Below are positions 42,960 through 52,750 of a stretch of DNA of 64,000 bases, piece after piece. The stretch lies in NCBI RefSeq assembly GCF_019649055.1, contig NW_026570276.1, positions 62,001 to 126,000 of the forward strand, in the 5' to 3' direction. This stretch comes from Paramacrobiotus metropolitanus (lineage: Eukaryota > Tardigrada > Eutardigrada > Parachela > Macrobiotidae). The number at the start of each line of letters is the position of its first letter. The stretch's first letter is position 1. The position numbers and the translations under genes were made by a program. The notes beneath the pieces were generated by a model. The model searched no databases. It saw only the letters and a program-made list of their open reading frames with translations, and was not told the origin of the DNA.

Positions 42960-45900
42960 CCTTGACAGGCGAGTATGTAATTCTTCACATCTGTACTCAT
43001 CCTGTCCCAGTAATATCGGAGTCTTATTGCTGACAGTGTTTTCTCAAATCCCAAATGTCCCGCTGCTTTCTCGTCGTGCAATGCGTGGATTATCGCTCTT
43101 CGCATTGACAACGGTACCACATATGACCTTTCAAGTCTCCCATTTTTGTCCTTTATGCGGTATAATATGCCGTTCCATAACTGGTAGTGCACTTCGAATT
43201 TCGATCTTGTTTCCGCGTCTGGTAGATGTTCCAATTCGTCTATAATCATCGCCAGATGAGGATCTTTTAACTGTTTATTCCGCAACTGCAGATTCGAGTC
43301 ATCCTCTTCTTCTTCGTCTCCTTGTAGGTTAACGATGCGGACTGTTGCTGTGCTGAGTTCATTCCAATCTTTGATGACCTTGCAGCGTGGTAACGGTTTG
43401 TACCTCTTTTTCATTTGTTTTGGGAATCTCAGCAACTTAATCGGGCACTCATTTAACGCTTGTGCCACCTTATCCGTTTCCCAAAGGTCATCTTTCTCTG
43501 GTCCAACATTAAGTCCTGTGACCTTCTCATTCTGTACTGTAAATTCCGCATCAAGTCCGGTGACCTTTAAGTCACTAACGGCGGGCAACCAGCCTTTGAC
43601 CCGGTTCACTTTTGCCTCGTTTTCAGCCGACTCGTTCGCCGTAGCTGAAGTGACCTTTAATCTTTTTTCTCTCTGTTCCACCATCTGCAGAAACAATTGT
43701 CCAATTTCAATTGCTGGTTCCTTCGTGTCGAATTCCTTCTTATAATCCTCGAAGTTTGGAATCTCATCGAATTCCTCTTCTTGACACGTCGGGCCTTCAA
43801 TTGGTGCTCTTGATAACGCGTCCGCATTGTCGCAGTACTTTCCCGGTTTGTATTCAATTTTGAACTGGTGACCTTGCAAGGCCATTGCCCATCTGGTCAA
43901 GCGCGGGTTCATTCCGACTTTATTCGTCTCCGACCTTAACAAATTGGTCAGCGCCTGATGATCCGTCCTTACAGTAAATTCCGCGTAATCAATGTACGGT
44001 TTGAATTTCCTGACGGCGATTACTACTGCCAGACATTCCCATTCCGTTACGCCGTAATTTTTCTCGGCTCCATGCAGAACGCGACTCGCATATGCGATTG
44101 GATGTCCATCTTGTGACAGTACGGCTCCAATTCCCTCTTTGCTCGCATCGCATTCGATAACGGTCGGTTTTGCGGGGTCAAACTTTGCCAGTACTGGACC
44201 TTCGCATAACAACTGTTTCAAACTGTTGAATTCATCTTCATGTACCTTCGTCCAGTCCTTTTTCACATGTTTATCTTGTTTCAGCAGCTCATACAAGTGG
44301 CAAGTCTTCTGTGCGTATCCCATTATGAACTTGCGGTAATAGTTCGCTAGTCCAAGGAATGACCTTAATTGTCTTTCGGTCTGAGGCCGCTTGAACTCGG
44401 AGACCGCGGTGACCTTTTCCGGGTCCATACGAATTCCGTCTTCGCTGAGTATATGACCCAGAAATCCCATTTGTCTCATTCCAAATTCGCACTTGGTTGG
44501 TTTAATCGTGAATCCCGCTTCAACCAGACTCATTAAGACATTTTGCAGATTCTGCATGAAGATCTCATAAGTTTTTCCAGCGAAGATAACGTCATCAATG
44601 TACCCGAAAACACAACCCTTTCTTTTTGCTTTCGACAGTACTTTATCCATACACAATTGAAATGTTGCTGGTCCGTTGCACACTCCAAATGGCATTCTTT
44701 TAAATCGGTACATTCCGTCTTGCGTAACAAAGGTCGTCTTATTGATTGACGCTGGGTCCATCGGGATCTGCCAGAATCCACTTTGTAAATCCATTTTTCC
44801 GTAATATTTGTTGCCCGCACACGCATCGAGCAATTCATCTGGGTTCGGTAGCGGATAATTGTTCTTTCTCGTTAACTTATTAAGCATGATGTAATTGACA
44901 CAAAATCTTGTTCCCATTGTTCCATCACCGTTTTTCTTTACTGCCAGCACAACTGGGAAACTCCACTCGGCGTCTGACGGCTCAATTACATCTTGTGCCA
45001 ACATTTCTTCGATATGCTTCGTTATAAATTCACGGCCTGTCCAACTCGTTCTGGCCGGGTTGCATTTAATTGGTTTCGCATCTCCCGTATCGATTACGTG
45101 AGTGACCCCTTTCACATCTCCATACGGTTTCTTCGATGTGGGAAGGACCTTCCAGAATTCCCAGAACGCGTTATACACGTCGTTTTTCTGCTCTTGGGTA
45201 AGGTCAGGTCCCAATTTCAAGTTTTGAATTATCTTTGTAAGTTCAGCTTTCGTTGTATCGTCCACCTCAGGATCTTCGAGTACGTTCTTTACTGTCCCTG
45301 CGTTGACCTTTACATTTTCCATATGTTCATACGGCTCAACGTAGCCGAGAAGCTGATTTTTCTTCACGATTCGGTATTTGCTACTATGATTTGCGATGAC
45401 GATTTCGAAGTATTTTCCCCTGTGGTCCGTCACTCCTGCCAACGGTTGCACCTCAGTTTCCGCTTGTGGGACCGGTGTAAACATCAACTTGTTTTGAGCC
45501 GGTGCATATTTTCCCATCTTGACCTTTACGCGTGTACAGTTGGACGGTTTCAGTTTAATTCTTTGATCACTGTAGACTTTAATCACGTCTTTCGACATTC
45601 TGGCTTTTTCCACTTTCAGTCTTCTGACTTTAATATCCTTTTCTTTTTCTTCATCTACTTCGTCATCCTCATCCAAGTCCATTAAATCCTCTTGCTCCGA
45701 AAGGTCACTTACACCTGAATCTTCCGAAGTTGTTGAATTGTCACTTGAACTCGTCCACTCTGAATCCGAATTACTGCTCTCATATTCCTGTGCAGTGGCT
45801 TGACCTTTGTCAGCCTTTTCAAGTGGGCGTTCATCAACTCCCTCGTCTTCCGATGAAAGGTCACTTTCGTTTTCTCGCGAATCGCTAAGTTTTTTCGTTT

Positions 45901-48900
45901 TCGAATTTTTGAGCAGAGGTTTGTCCCCTTCTTTTGCCTTTCGTCCATTTCGTGCAGCGACTCTTGGGTGACCCCTTGCTACTCGAATTCTCGTTGGTGA
46001 CCTTTCTGATTGGTCGGAGTTTGACCTTTCTTCGTCCGATTTTGACTTTTCCAATTCATTTATTTCTTCCAAACTCGACAGTGGCTTTTCGGTCAACTCG
46101 ACCGGCGGACATTCCTCACCGTTATCGGGTGACCTTTCCCCGTTTTTTGCCTCAGTTACTGGGTTTTGCTGTTCATTCGATATTCGTTCAACTTCTTCTT
46201 TAAACTTCTTCCACATTTCGCCTCTGTCCGTTAACATCTGTGCAATGTCGAAAGCCGACTTTGAACTTTCTTCTGTTTCATTCGATTGTCCTTCGGCTAT
46301 CTCTTGAACTGGTTCCTCTTTCTCTGCTTCTTTGACAGTCCCTTTATTGGCTTCGTCCTGTTGAACTGTTTTGTAACCTTTAGGTCGTTTAGGACCAACG
46401 AAAATGCAGCTCGCCATCAGTTCTTCGGTGACCCATTCATCATTCGGAATCGTTTCATACATGCACCATGTATCACCGCCTCGTTCGGGGTAATCCACTC
46501 CATCTGGATCTGGTGCAAAGGTCACCTTTTTCTTTTGCATTAATCCCGGTAATCTTCTTTTCCGGGTTACCTGTAATTCTCGCATCTCTTTTACATCAAA
46601 TCTGGGGATTTCCTCTTCAAATTTATTCCAATATTTTTCGAATGTTTTTTCGTTTCCCTCTTTTAACGCGTTATAGTACACTTCAAGTGATTCGTAGACA
46701 GGTGTACCAAGTCCTGCCGGGAAGATGATCGTTCTCCCTTCACCTTTATACATGTGGTTCACACGGAAGTCCCAGAAAAGGTCAACTCTCGCTTCTTCCC
46801 ACATTTCTCCTTCTTCGGTCATCTCTTCTATCTCTCGTTCAAATCTCCTTTCTGTTGCTACCGGATCGAGAGGATCTTGGATTCCTTTCTCGACACGTTG
46901 CAACCAATGGTTTAACCATCTGCCTCTTCCAATTATAAAACTTTCCACACATGACAACCACGTTCGATATCTATTCCAATGATACCGTTCGATGTGTGGT
47001 TTCCACATTTCGTTTGTCCGCATGATGCTTTTCGCTTTCTTTTGGGCATGACCTTTAAGGTCTGCTAATGCGGCATTACATCTTGGCCATTCTGAAGGGT
47101 CATCTTGAGAGGCATTTTCACGACATTCGGCACATTCCCATTGTGGTTGTATTCTGCACGGGTCCTCGAAATAGCCGTGGTGACAACTCCTGGCTCGTTC
47201 GTCTGAGGTTAGTGACCTTTGACTCGTTTGCGGATTAACATCTTCCCGTGTTGTGGCGTCTTGTTCACATTCGATTGGGGTCACGCTTTTATCCTCCGAG
47301 GATATTTCAATGACCTCTAGTTCTTTTTCTGTTCGGTGACCTTTCAATTGTTCGAGTGCCTTGTCACGGATTTCGCTTGTAAACATCTGTTCCTCTTCAG
47401 TTATTCGCTTCAAAACCCGTAACCTTTCACTCTTTTTATCCTTCCCCACTTTAGCCGTCTTTATTTCCAGTGCCTCTGGTACTGGGATAGCTTTTTCAAC
47501 ACCCTTTTCTGTGTCTCCTTGCTTACAGTCATCTGCGATCATACTTCTCCCGTCCGGGAGAAATATGATCGCCTCATCCGTGTCTGGCGCGAGTGGTTCA
47601 TTTATCCTTTCGTTGACTTTTTTGACATTTACGCTTTCGCTAATCTTCTCCGGTGCCTCTGGTACCGGGATTATCCGTTGGCTAATCTCGTTCGGCTGCA
47701 CTCTCGTCATTCCCGGTGCCTCTGGTACTGGGATGACCTTTTCTCTTCCCTTTTGTGTCAGCATTGTCCTAATTAATGTGTTTTCGATCTCCTGCTGAAT
47801 CATTTGCAACTGCTCAAATGGTGACAAATCTTTTCGCGTCATCTTTTTCTTTTCGTTTCCCGGTGCCTCTGGTACTGGGATTAGCGTTTTATTAACCGTT
47901 TGAGCATTTCCCGTCTGTTTTACAAGTTCGGTGACCTTTCCGACTTGAACTTTGGCGGCTGGTTTGGGGTCATCTTCTTTCTCTTCTTCGCCTTCATTAT
48001 CCATCAGTACGAACTTCTTCTCTAAGAAGTCGAATCCCAGAAGCACTTGTACGTCGTCGCACTTCGGTCGGACGTAGAAGGAATGTTCGCTTGTCTTCTT
48101 TCGTAAGGTCACTGGTGCTACGCAGTAATGCGTCACCAGGAATCCTGACGTTCCGCTAATTCCGTTTATTTTCACCAGTCTATCTGGTGGCAATGGGAGC
48201 ATATGAAGTCCATTCTTCTCGCAAAACGGTTTGCTGATCAGCGACGTCTCAGCGCCGGTGTCCAGCATTGCGTTGACCTTTATGTCTCCCACTTTCACTT
48301 CGTGTGTATATGCTTCAATTCTCTTTGGTAACTTTCCATTTTGAATCTTCAAGGTGTGAATCTTACATTTCACAGGGATAAGCGATACTGGTCCCGGATC
48401 CATATCGGGAAGCACTTGTCCTTTTGCTGGGGTGCTATGACCTTTCAGTATCTCGCTCAGCTTATCAATCCTATGTGGAACGTTAGTCCGAACATCGTAA
48501 TATTTTCGCGGTTTTTCTTTATTTGTTCGCTTCTCTGTAGCCATTTTACCATCGGTGACCTTTTCCACATTCTGCACTTGCTCATTTGCTTTTGTGCCAG
48601 GTGTGTGACCTTTTGTCACTTCGTTTATCGTCTGATGAATCAGTTCCTCTTTACGGTTTTCATTTCGCTTATCTCGCAGCTTCTCAATGACTTCACTTGT
48701 TATTTGGTCAGCTTGCTTCAGTTCCTCTGCTTCACTATCTTTCATCTCATCTGGTGATCTTTCATATGTGACCATATCATATCCCTTTTCGGTCATCCAT
48801 TCGATCACCTTTGCGGACACTTCATTGTTCGTTTTCGTCTGATCAATTTGTGAAGACATTCCATCTGTTCGGGCTGGTGACTTATCGTTGGCATCCTTTT

Positions 48901-49588
48901 GCAGTGCTTGAGATAAGTCCCGTGACCTTTCAACTGCGCTACTCTGTTGCGTTTGCGCCATCTCGTTTGACCGTCGTTTTTGTTCGTTTTGCGCTAAGTC
49001 CTGTGACCTTTCGTTGCGCTTCATGACAAATCCGCCGTTTGTCAGCTTTTGTATGGGGACTTTTTCTCCGTAATTCGGCGGTTTATCCTGTGGTGGAGCA
49101 TTACGTGAATAATTCCAATCAGCGAGTGTCTTCTTATATTCCTCTGGATTGAATACTGGGACTGGGTTCGATGACCCTTGCGCTGGTTTCCCGGTAACCA
49201 ACTCTTCCAGTCGCTTTCTTTCACATTGCGTTCGCAAATGTTGCATGTCCCAGTAGTCCTCTTGTGACATTTTCACTTTCTGCTTCGCTTTCGGCGTTAC
49301 GGGTATCCACATCCCGTGATTCCCATTTGGTCTGTAGGCCACTTTTTGCCACCTTTTCTTCTGTTGTAACGTTACTGCATCGTCAAGTGAGTCATCGGAG
49401 TTCTGTTGTGCCAATTCGCTATTCTTTTGCTGCGCTGTTCGCAGTGTCAAGTCTGTTTCTTGACCTTTTAACACGACGCTGTCGCCGTGACCTTTGGCGT
49501 TCGCACTCACTCCTTGACCTTTCACTTGGATTTTTCCCACAGAGGGTGACCTTTCGTCTTTACTACAAACGGTGATATTCTGCTTAAT
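42905..49588 (-). CDS. pol: Pol: aspartic protease, reverse transcriptase, RNase H, integrase zinc-binding domain
   Basis: Open for 2228 codons after TAG at 49589-49591. Protease DTGA lies near codon 440, with a second strand pair ending LLGFDFL. Four near-copies of IPVPEAP follow. A long acidic linker of about 900 residues separates protease and RT. RT has FCVNYIMLN, the LPNPDELLDA-type region, and YIDDV near codon 1660. RNase H begins at VIECDASKEGIG and has TDHQAL. The HHCC zinc domain of integrase ends in CQGC near codon 2205. All catalytic motifs appear intact. No ATG lies near the start, so translation from upstream gag (read-through or shift) is expected. Length is roughly twice a usual gypsy pol because of the linker. 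Confidence 0.93.
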   Translation of the reverse strand: MKQNITVCSKDERSPSVGKIQVKGQGVSANAKGHGDSVVLKGQETDLTLRTAQQKNSELAQQNSDDSLDDAVTLQQKKRWQKVAYRPNGNHGMWIPVTPKAKQKVKMSQEDYWDMQHLRTQCERKRLEELVTGKPAQGSSNPVPVFNPEEYKKTLADWNYSRNAPPQDKPPNYGEKVPIQKLTNGGFVMKRNERSQDLAQNEQKRRSNEMAQTQQSSAVERSRDLSQALQKDANDKSPARTDGMSSQIDQTKTNNEVSAKVIEWMTEKGYDMVTYERSPDEMKDSEAEELKQADQITSEVIEKLRDKRNENRKEELIHQTINEVTKGHTPGTKANEQVQNVEKVTDGKMATEKRTNKEKPRKYYDVRTNVPHRIDKLSEILKGHSTPAKGQVLPDMDPGPVSLIPVKCKIHTLKIQNGKLPKRIEAYTHEVKVGDIKVNAMLDTGAETSLISKPFCEKNGLHMLPLPPDRLVKINGISGTSGFLVTHYCVAPVTLRKKTSEHSFYVRPKCDDVQVLLGFDFLEKKFVLMDNEGEEEKEDDPKPAAKVQVGKVTELVKQTGNAQTVNKTLIPVPEAPGNEKKKMTRKDLSPFEQLQMIQQEIENTLIRTMLTQKGREKVIPVPEAPGMTRVQPNEISQRIIPVPEAPEKISESVNVKKVNERINEPLAPDTDEAIIFLPDGRSMIADDCKQGDTEKGVEKAIPVPEALEIKTAKVGKDKKSERLRVLKRITEEEQMFTSEIRDKALEQLKGHRTEKELEVIEISSEDKSVTPIECEQDATTREDVNPQTSQRSLTSDERARSCHHGYFEDPCRIQPQWECAECRENASQDDPSEWPRCNAALADLKGHAQKKAKSIMRTNEMWKPHIERYHWNRYRTWLSCVESFIIGRGRWLNHWLQRVEKGIQDPLDPVATERRFEREIEEMTEEGEMWEEARVDLFWDFRVNHMYKGEGRTIIFPAGLGTPVYESLEVYYNALKEGNEKTFEKYWNKFEEEIPRFDVKEMRELQVTRKRRLPGLMQKKKVTFAPDPDGVDYPERGGDTWCMYETIPNDEWVTEELMASCIFVGPKRPKGYKTVQQDEANKGTVKEAEKEEPVQEIAEGQSNETEESSKSAFDIAQMLTDRGEMWKKFKEEVERISNEQQNPVTEAKNGERSPDNGEECPPVELTEKPLSSLEEINELEKSKSDEERSNSDQSERSPTRIRVARGHPRVAARNGRKAKEGDKPLLKNSKTKKLSDSRENESDLSSEDEGVDERPLEKADKGQATAQEYESSNSDSEWTSSSDNSTTSEDSGVSDLSEQEDLMDLDEDDEVDEEKEKDIKVRRLKVEKARMSKDVIKVYSDQRIKLKPSNCTRVKVKMGKYAPAQNKLMFTPVPQAETEVQPLAGVTDHRGKYFEIVIANHSSKYRIVKKNQLLGYVEPYEHMENVKVNAGTVKNVLEDPEVDDTTKAELTKIIQNLKLGPDLTQEQKNDVYNAFWEFWKVLPTSKKPYGDVKGVTHVIDTGDAKPIKCNPARTSWTGREFITKHIEEMLAQDVIEPSDAEWSFPVVLAVKKNGDGTMGTRFCVNYIMLNKLTRKNNYPLPNPDELLDACAGNKYYGKMDLQSGFWQIPMDPASINKTTFVTQDGMYRFKRMPFGVCNGPATFQLCMDKVLSKAKRKGCVFGYIDDVIFAGKTYEIFMQNLQNVLMSLVEAGFTIKPTKCEFGMRQMGFLGHILSEDGIRMDPEKVTAVSEFKRPQTERQLRSFLGLANYYRKFIMGYAQKTCHLYELLKQDKHVKKDWTKVHEDEFNSLKQLLCEGPVLAKFDPAKPTVIECDASKEGIGAVLSQDGHPIAYASRVLHGAEKNYGVTEWECLAVVIAVRKFKPYIDYAEFTVRTDHQALTNLLRSETNKVGMNPRLTRWAMALQGHQFKIEYKPGKYCDNADALSRAPIEGPTCQEEEFDEIPNFEDYKKEFDTKEPAIEIGQLFLQMVEQREKRLKVTSATANESAENEAKVNRVKGWLPAVSDLKVTGLDAEFTVQNEKVTGLNVGPEKDDLWETDKVAQALNECPIKLLRFPKQMKKRYKPLPRCKVIKDWNELSTATVRIVNLQGDEEEEDDSNLQLRNKQLKDPHLAMIIDELEHLPDAETRSKFEVHYQLWNGILYRIKDKNGRLERSYVVPLSMRRAIIHALHDEKAAGHLGFEKTLSAIRLRYYWDRMSTDVKNYILACQGCQFVKHRGNAHPENYKR

Positions 49589-49789
49589 CTATTCTTGCCT
49601 TGCCAGCTTCTCTTCTTCGTCTTCTGAACAGTTCCAAAACTTTGGCTTTATCTCTCCGTAACAGTCGCAACTTGGTTCATTCGCTTTATCATTTTCTGCC
49701 AAGTATTTTGCGGAATTTTGCGTGTTGCTCATTTTCCTCTTGCGCAGTATCGTTCTGCGGTGGTGATTTTTGGTCTTTCGATTTGCCAT
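49589..49789 (-). CDS. Short frame between Gag and Pol, in register with Pol, ending in TAG
   Basis: This frame shares Pol's register and is separated from it only by a single TAG. Its C-terminal 40 residues are acidic with a Cys pair (SCDCYGE). The preceding Gag-extension frame overlaps it and lies -1 to it, ending in TGA at 49689-49691. The natural-looking sequence switches from one frame to the other within the overlap. A +1 shift at the UGA or an indel would join them; the TAG would then require read-through. Confidence 0.5.
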   Translation of the reverse strand: MANRKTKNHHRRTILRKRKMSNTQNSAKYLAENDKANEPSCDCYGEIKPKFWNCSEDEEEKLARQE

Positions 49790-50350
49790 TTATCTGTTTC
49801 CGGAACCATTCGTGGTGCATTTCCACTTCTTCTGCGGTATCAGTTTGTGGTTTCTTTTGGTTTAACAGCGCTTGTTGAATCTTGGCATTACGTAATGCAC
49901 GACGTTCAGCTAACACTTTCTCGCTGCAATACGGTGACCTTTCATTTTGCTGCACTTTTTGCAGTGTCGCGCTACCGTCACGACAATTCCCACTCGCAGT
50001 ACCATTCTGCGGTGACCTTTGGTCCCGTTGCGCGTTTCCACTCGCAGTACCATTCTGCGGTGACCTTTCACTTTGTGACGGTATCCCTATAACCGTTCCA
50101 TTTCCTTTTTGCGATGACGGCATCCATATAGCCGTTTCTCTTTGCTGTGGCGGCATCCATCTAGCCGTTTCTTGTGGTTGCGGCATCCATATAGCCGGTC
50201 CATTTTGCTTTTTCGCTGACGGCATCCATATAGCCGTTGCAGTGGTCACGTTCACTGCAGTACCATTCTGCAGTGGTGACCTTTCCCTTTTATCCGGTGG
50301 TTTAGGGTCGGGTCGATCAGTAGGCTCACCGGTGCCTACTGATCTTGCCC
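49689..50350 (-). CDS. gag: Gag C-terminal extension reached by -1 frameshift
   Basis: The -1 register is open from the frameshift site at 50351-50357 to TGA at 49689, adding about 220 residues. It contains five copies of an (I/R)WMP or related (IGIP) motif separated by Gln/Lys/Ser-rich linkers, and two near-identical NGTASGN blocks. It ends in a charged helical segment. The DNA repeat unit at 49989 and 50040 (CCATTCTGCGGTGACCTTT) carries the element-wide octamer. The same register is also open upstream to 50645 as an ATG-starting shadow of the Gly-rich Gag tail, which I do not count as a gene. Confidence 0.65.
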
Positions 50351-50357
50351 GTTTCCC
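50315..50357 (-). promoter_or_regulatory. -1 programmed ribosomal frameshift signal
   Basis: In the Gag frame the heptamer G_GGA_AAC (50351-50357) is correctly phased. Six nucleotides later begins a perfect 11-bp stem, GATCAGTAGGC with GCCTACTGATC (plus arms 50334-50344 and 50315-50325), with an 8-base loop. The zero-frame TAG stop lies within the stem. G_GGA_AAC with a 5-7 nt spacer and a strong stem is the established viral -1 layout. The -1 frame stays open for 220 codons. Confidence 0.85.
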
Positions 50358-51559
50358 TGAACCGGCGCTCCACCTTGTTGCGCGCCCTGCACATTTCCTT
50401 GCGCTTGCTCGTTCACCGGGCCACCTCCGTTTGGCTGGCCACCACCCTGTTGGTAGTTTCCTTGGCCGCCGCCATTGTTCTGGCCCCCTCTGAAGTTTCC
50501 GCGGCCGAAGCCTCTGTTTCTTCCTCTGAAGCCGCCGCGGCCAAAGCCACCACGGCCGTAGCCGCCATTCTGGCCACCGCCATTTCCATTTCCGTAGTTT
50601 CCGTTGCCTTGCTGGTTCTGAAAGTTTGCTTTTGCCTGATACCATTGCGTGATCAGGTCATATCCATTTGCGACCGCTTGGCGCCAACCACCAAGCCCGC
50701 GCAATCGTTGCCACTCGTTAAAGGCAAACAGGTTCGGGTTCTGTTCTGGTGGTGTGTTGGCGAATTTGCACCCCTGTGTTTGATGATTGCCGTACATACA
50801 GTACTGGCACATCTGCACGTTGTTCGCAACCCATCCGTCAATTATCTGAAACTTGAATTCGGTTCGTGACCCTTGATTTTGCTGTTGATTCCCTCTGAAG
50901 TTTCCTTGACCTTGGCCTTGTCCCTGATTCTGGAAGTTCCCTTGACCTCCATTCCAGTTTCCATTTTCGTATCCATTTCCGCCGAAGTTTCCGTTACCCC
51001 CTCCTTGTTGTGGTAACCCGACATTCATAGGGACCATATTCTGTGGTGCAGGTGGGGCCACATTCTGGGGAGCCACATTCTGGGCTACCGGTCTCACTTG
51101 AGCTGCTGCCTGTATCGCCGCCACCATCGCATATGTTATCGGTTGTCCCGTCTGACTGTCGATAAAGGTCACCTTTTCCGTGACCTCTCTGACCGGAGTC
51201 TCCACACGGTATTCGACTGGTTGCTGGGGTGGTGCAGCTGCCATTCTCTGTGGCGGCACATTTTCGACTTGCCCTTGGCGGATGGTCACGTATTCCTGAT
51301 TACGTTGACCTTTAGGCGCCTTATATTTCTCTTCGCCGGTGGCCCAATGTCGGAAGAAGTCCTTCACGTCCGTTGGCGTCTTGCACTTTTGTATCCGCAA
51401 TGCCTTGTAGAGTTCATTGTCTCCTCTACATCCTTCAATTAAGAATCCGACTGCTTGTTTCTCCGTGATGATTCTTTTTGCTTTGAATCGCATCATCGCC
51501 TGATAATACTGGTCCAGCGATTCTTTTTCCGAGTTCAAATTTCCTTGCATAGGCCTCAC
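50336..51559 (-). CDS. gag: Gag, capsid end and nucleocapsid
   Basis: The frame begins within the capsid-like region (ESLDQYYQAMM matches the retrotransposon Gag helix pattern). It continues through a Pro/Ala/Gln linker and contains one zinc knuckle C-x2-C-x4-H-x4-C (CQYCMYGNHQTQGC, near codons 251-264). A Gly/Asn/Gln-rich tail with RGG/RGF boxes for RNA binding follows. There is no ATG at its head; a TAG in this register lies just upstream of codon 1. It must be joined to the preceding frame, which lies -1 to it, within about 51545-51565. No known +1 signal is evident there, so this junction may be an indel. Confidence 0.88.
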   Translation of the reverse strand: MRPMQGNLNSEKESLDQYYQAMMRFKAKRIITEKQAVGFLIEGCRGDNELYKALRIQKCKTPTDVKDFFRHWATGEEKYKAPKGQRNQEYVTIRQGQVENVPPQRMAAAPPQQPVEYRVETPVREVTEKVTFIDSQTGQPITYAMVAAIQAAAQVRPVAQNVAPQNVAPPAPQNMVPMNVGLPQQGGGNGNFGGNGYENGNWNGGQGNFQNQGQGQGQGNFRGNQQQNQGSRTEFKFQIIDGWVANNVQMCQYCMYGNHQTQGCKFANTPPEQNPNLFAFNEWQRLRGLGGWRQAVANGYDLITQWYQAKANFQNQQGNGNYGNGNGGGQNGGYGRGGFGRGGFRGRNRGFGRGNFRGGQNNGGGQGNYQQGGGQPNGGGPVNEQAQGNVQGAQQGGAPVQGNGQDQ

Positions 51560-52750
51560 GTAAGCCTAAGACTTCTTCATCTCGATCACCATATTCGTCT
51601 TTGAATTTGTCCATCCACTCTGTTATTGAGTATTCAATTCCATCTTCGGCTGCGATGTCCTTTTCCCCTTCAAACCATGTTTTTGCAGGACCTTTCACCG
51701 CACTTGCTATCTCAATCATGATCTGATCGTCCGTTAGCTGATAAGTCCTTTGGGTTTCTTTCACCAATCGTGTCCACCCACTCACTGTGTCACGACTGCC
51801 GTCAAAGGTCATGAGTGGTGTTTTCCTGGCCATCGAGTTGAGTGCTTTTGTCAATTGCACCGCTGTATTTTCTGCTCTCTGGTCATCGTCTTCTTCGCTA
51901 CTTCCATCATCACTTTGATTTCGTTTCGCCTTTCCATACCGGGATTTCCTAGGACGCTCCTGCCGGCTGGGTGGTCTGTCCCGTCGCCCTTCATCGATGA
52001 ACACGTTTGTTTCAAAATGCGAGGGAAATTGTGAGGGGTCACCTCGACTCATATGCGGGTTACTTTCCGAAGGTGGCTCTTTGTCTTCTTTGCCCTTTTC
52101 TCCTTCTCTTTCATTTTTAACACTTCCCTTACCGGTGCCGGTTCGTAGCGGCATCTCAAAGTGGAAGCTTTTGCCCGTGCCCGTTTCATGCGCCTTGCTA
52201 TAACTGGGCGGGGGCGATTCCACCGTTGCTGTCCTGACTCCGTGTTGTAGGAGCTGTTCATCTTTGTGTTTGTTGGACATTTGAAGAGCTTTATTCTCAT
52301 CTTCAAGGCGCTTAATCCTTAAATCGGATTGTTCTTTCTCATTCTTCAGGTTCTGATTCTCTTGGTTGACCTTCGACATCTGCTGATGCAGTTGAAGCGT
52401 TTTGTCTTGAATGACCTTTTCAGTATCATTTTCCACTTTTCTGATGTGTTCCGCCAACTGAGTCACATCCCTTTCCAACGTCATGTATTCTTCGGCTGCT
52501 GCTTTTAGCTGATTTTTCGTCACGGTGACCTCATCTTCTCTTGTCATCGCCGTTTGTGTCATATCAATCAGCTCCGTATTCAGTCTGATAATCTCCTGTG
52601 TCTTCTGATGGACCGTTTGTTGCCACTCTTTATCCTTCAACTCGAGCACTGTGACCTTTTCGTCCAAGAGGTGTGCCTCATGTTCCCACCTCGCGCCTTG
52701 TTCTGCAATGGCCTTGGCGGCTTCTTTTAACTCTTTTAACTCATCGGTGA
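51435..52750 (-). CDS. gag: Gag, coiled-coil and capsid N-terminal part
   Basis: The frame is open from the A_AAA_AAG site. It first continues the heptad pattern of the upstream coiled-coil frame (KELKEAAKAIAEQ), then a Pro/Arg/Ser linker, then a retrotransposon Gag-like helical domain (MTFDGSRDTVSGWTRL... WFEGEK... WMDKFKDEYG). No ATG opens it. The last 40 codons before its stop run in a register different from the Gag continuation, so they are probably not used. Gag would thus be split across this frame and 50336-51559. Confidence 0.8.
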
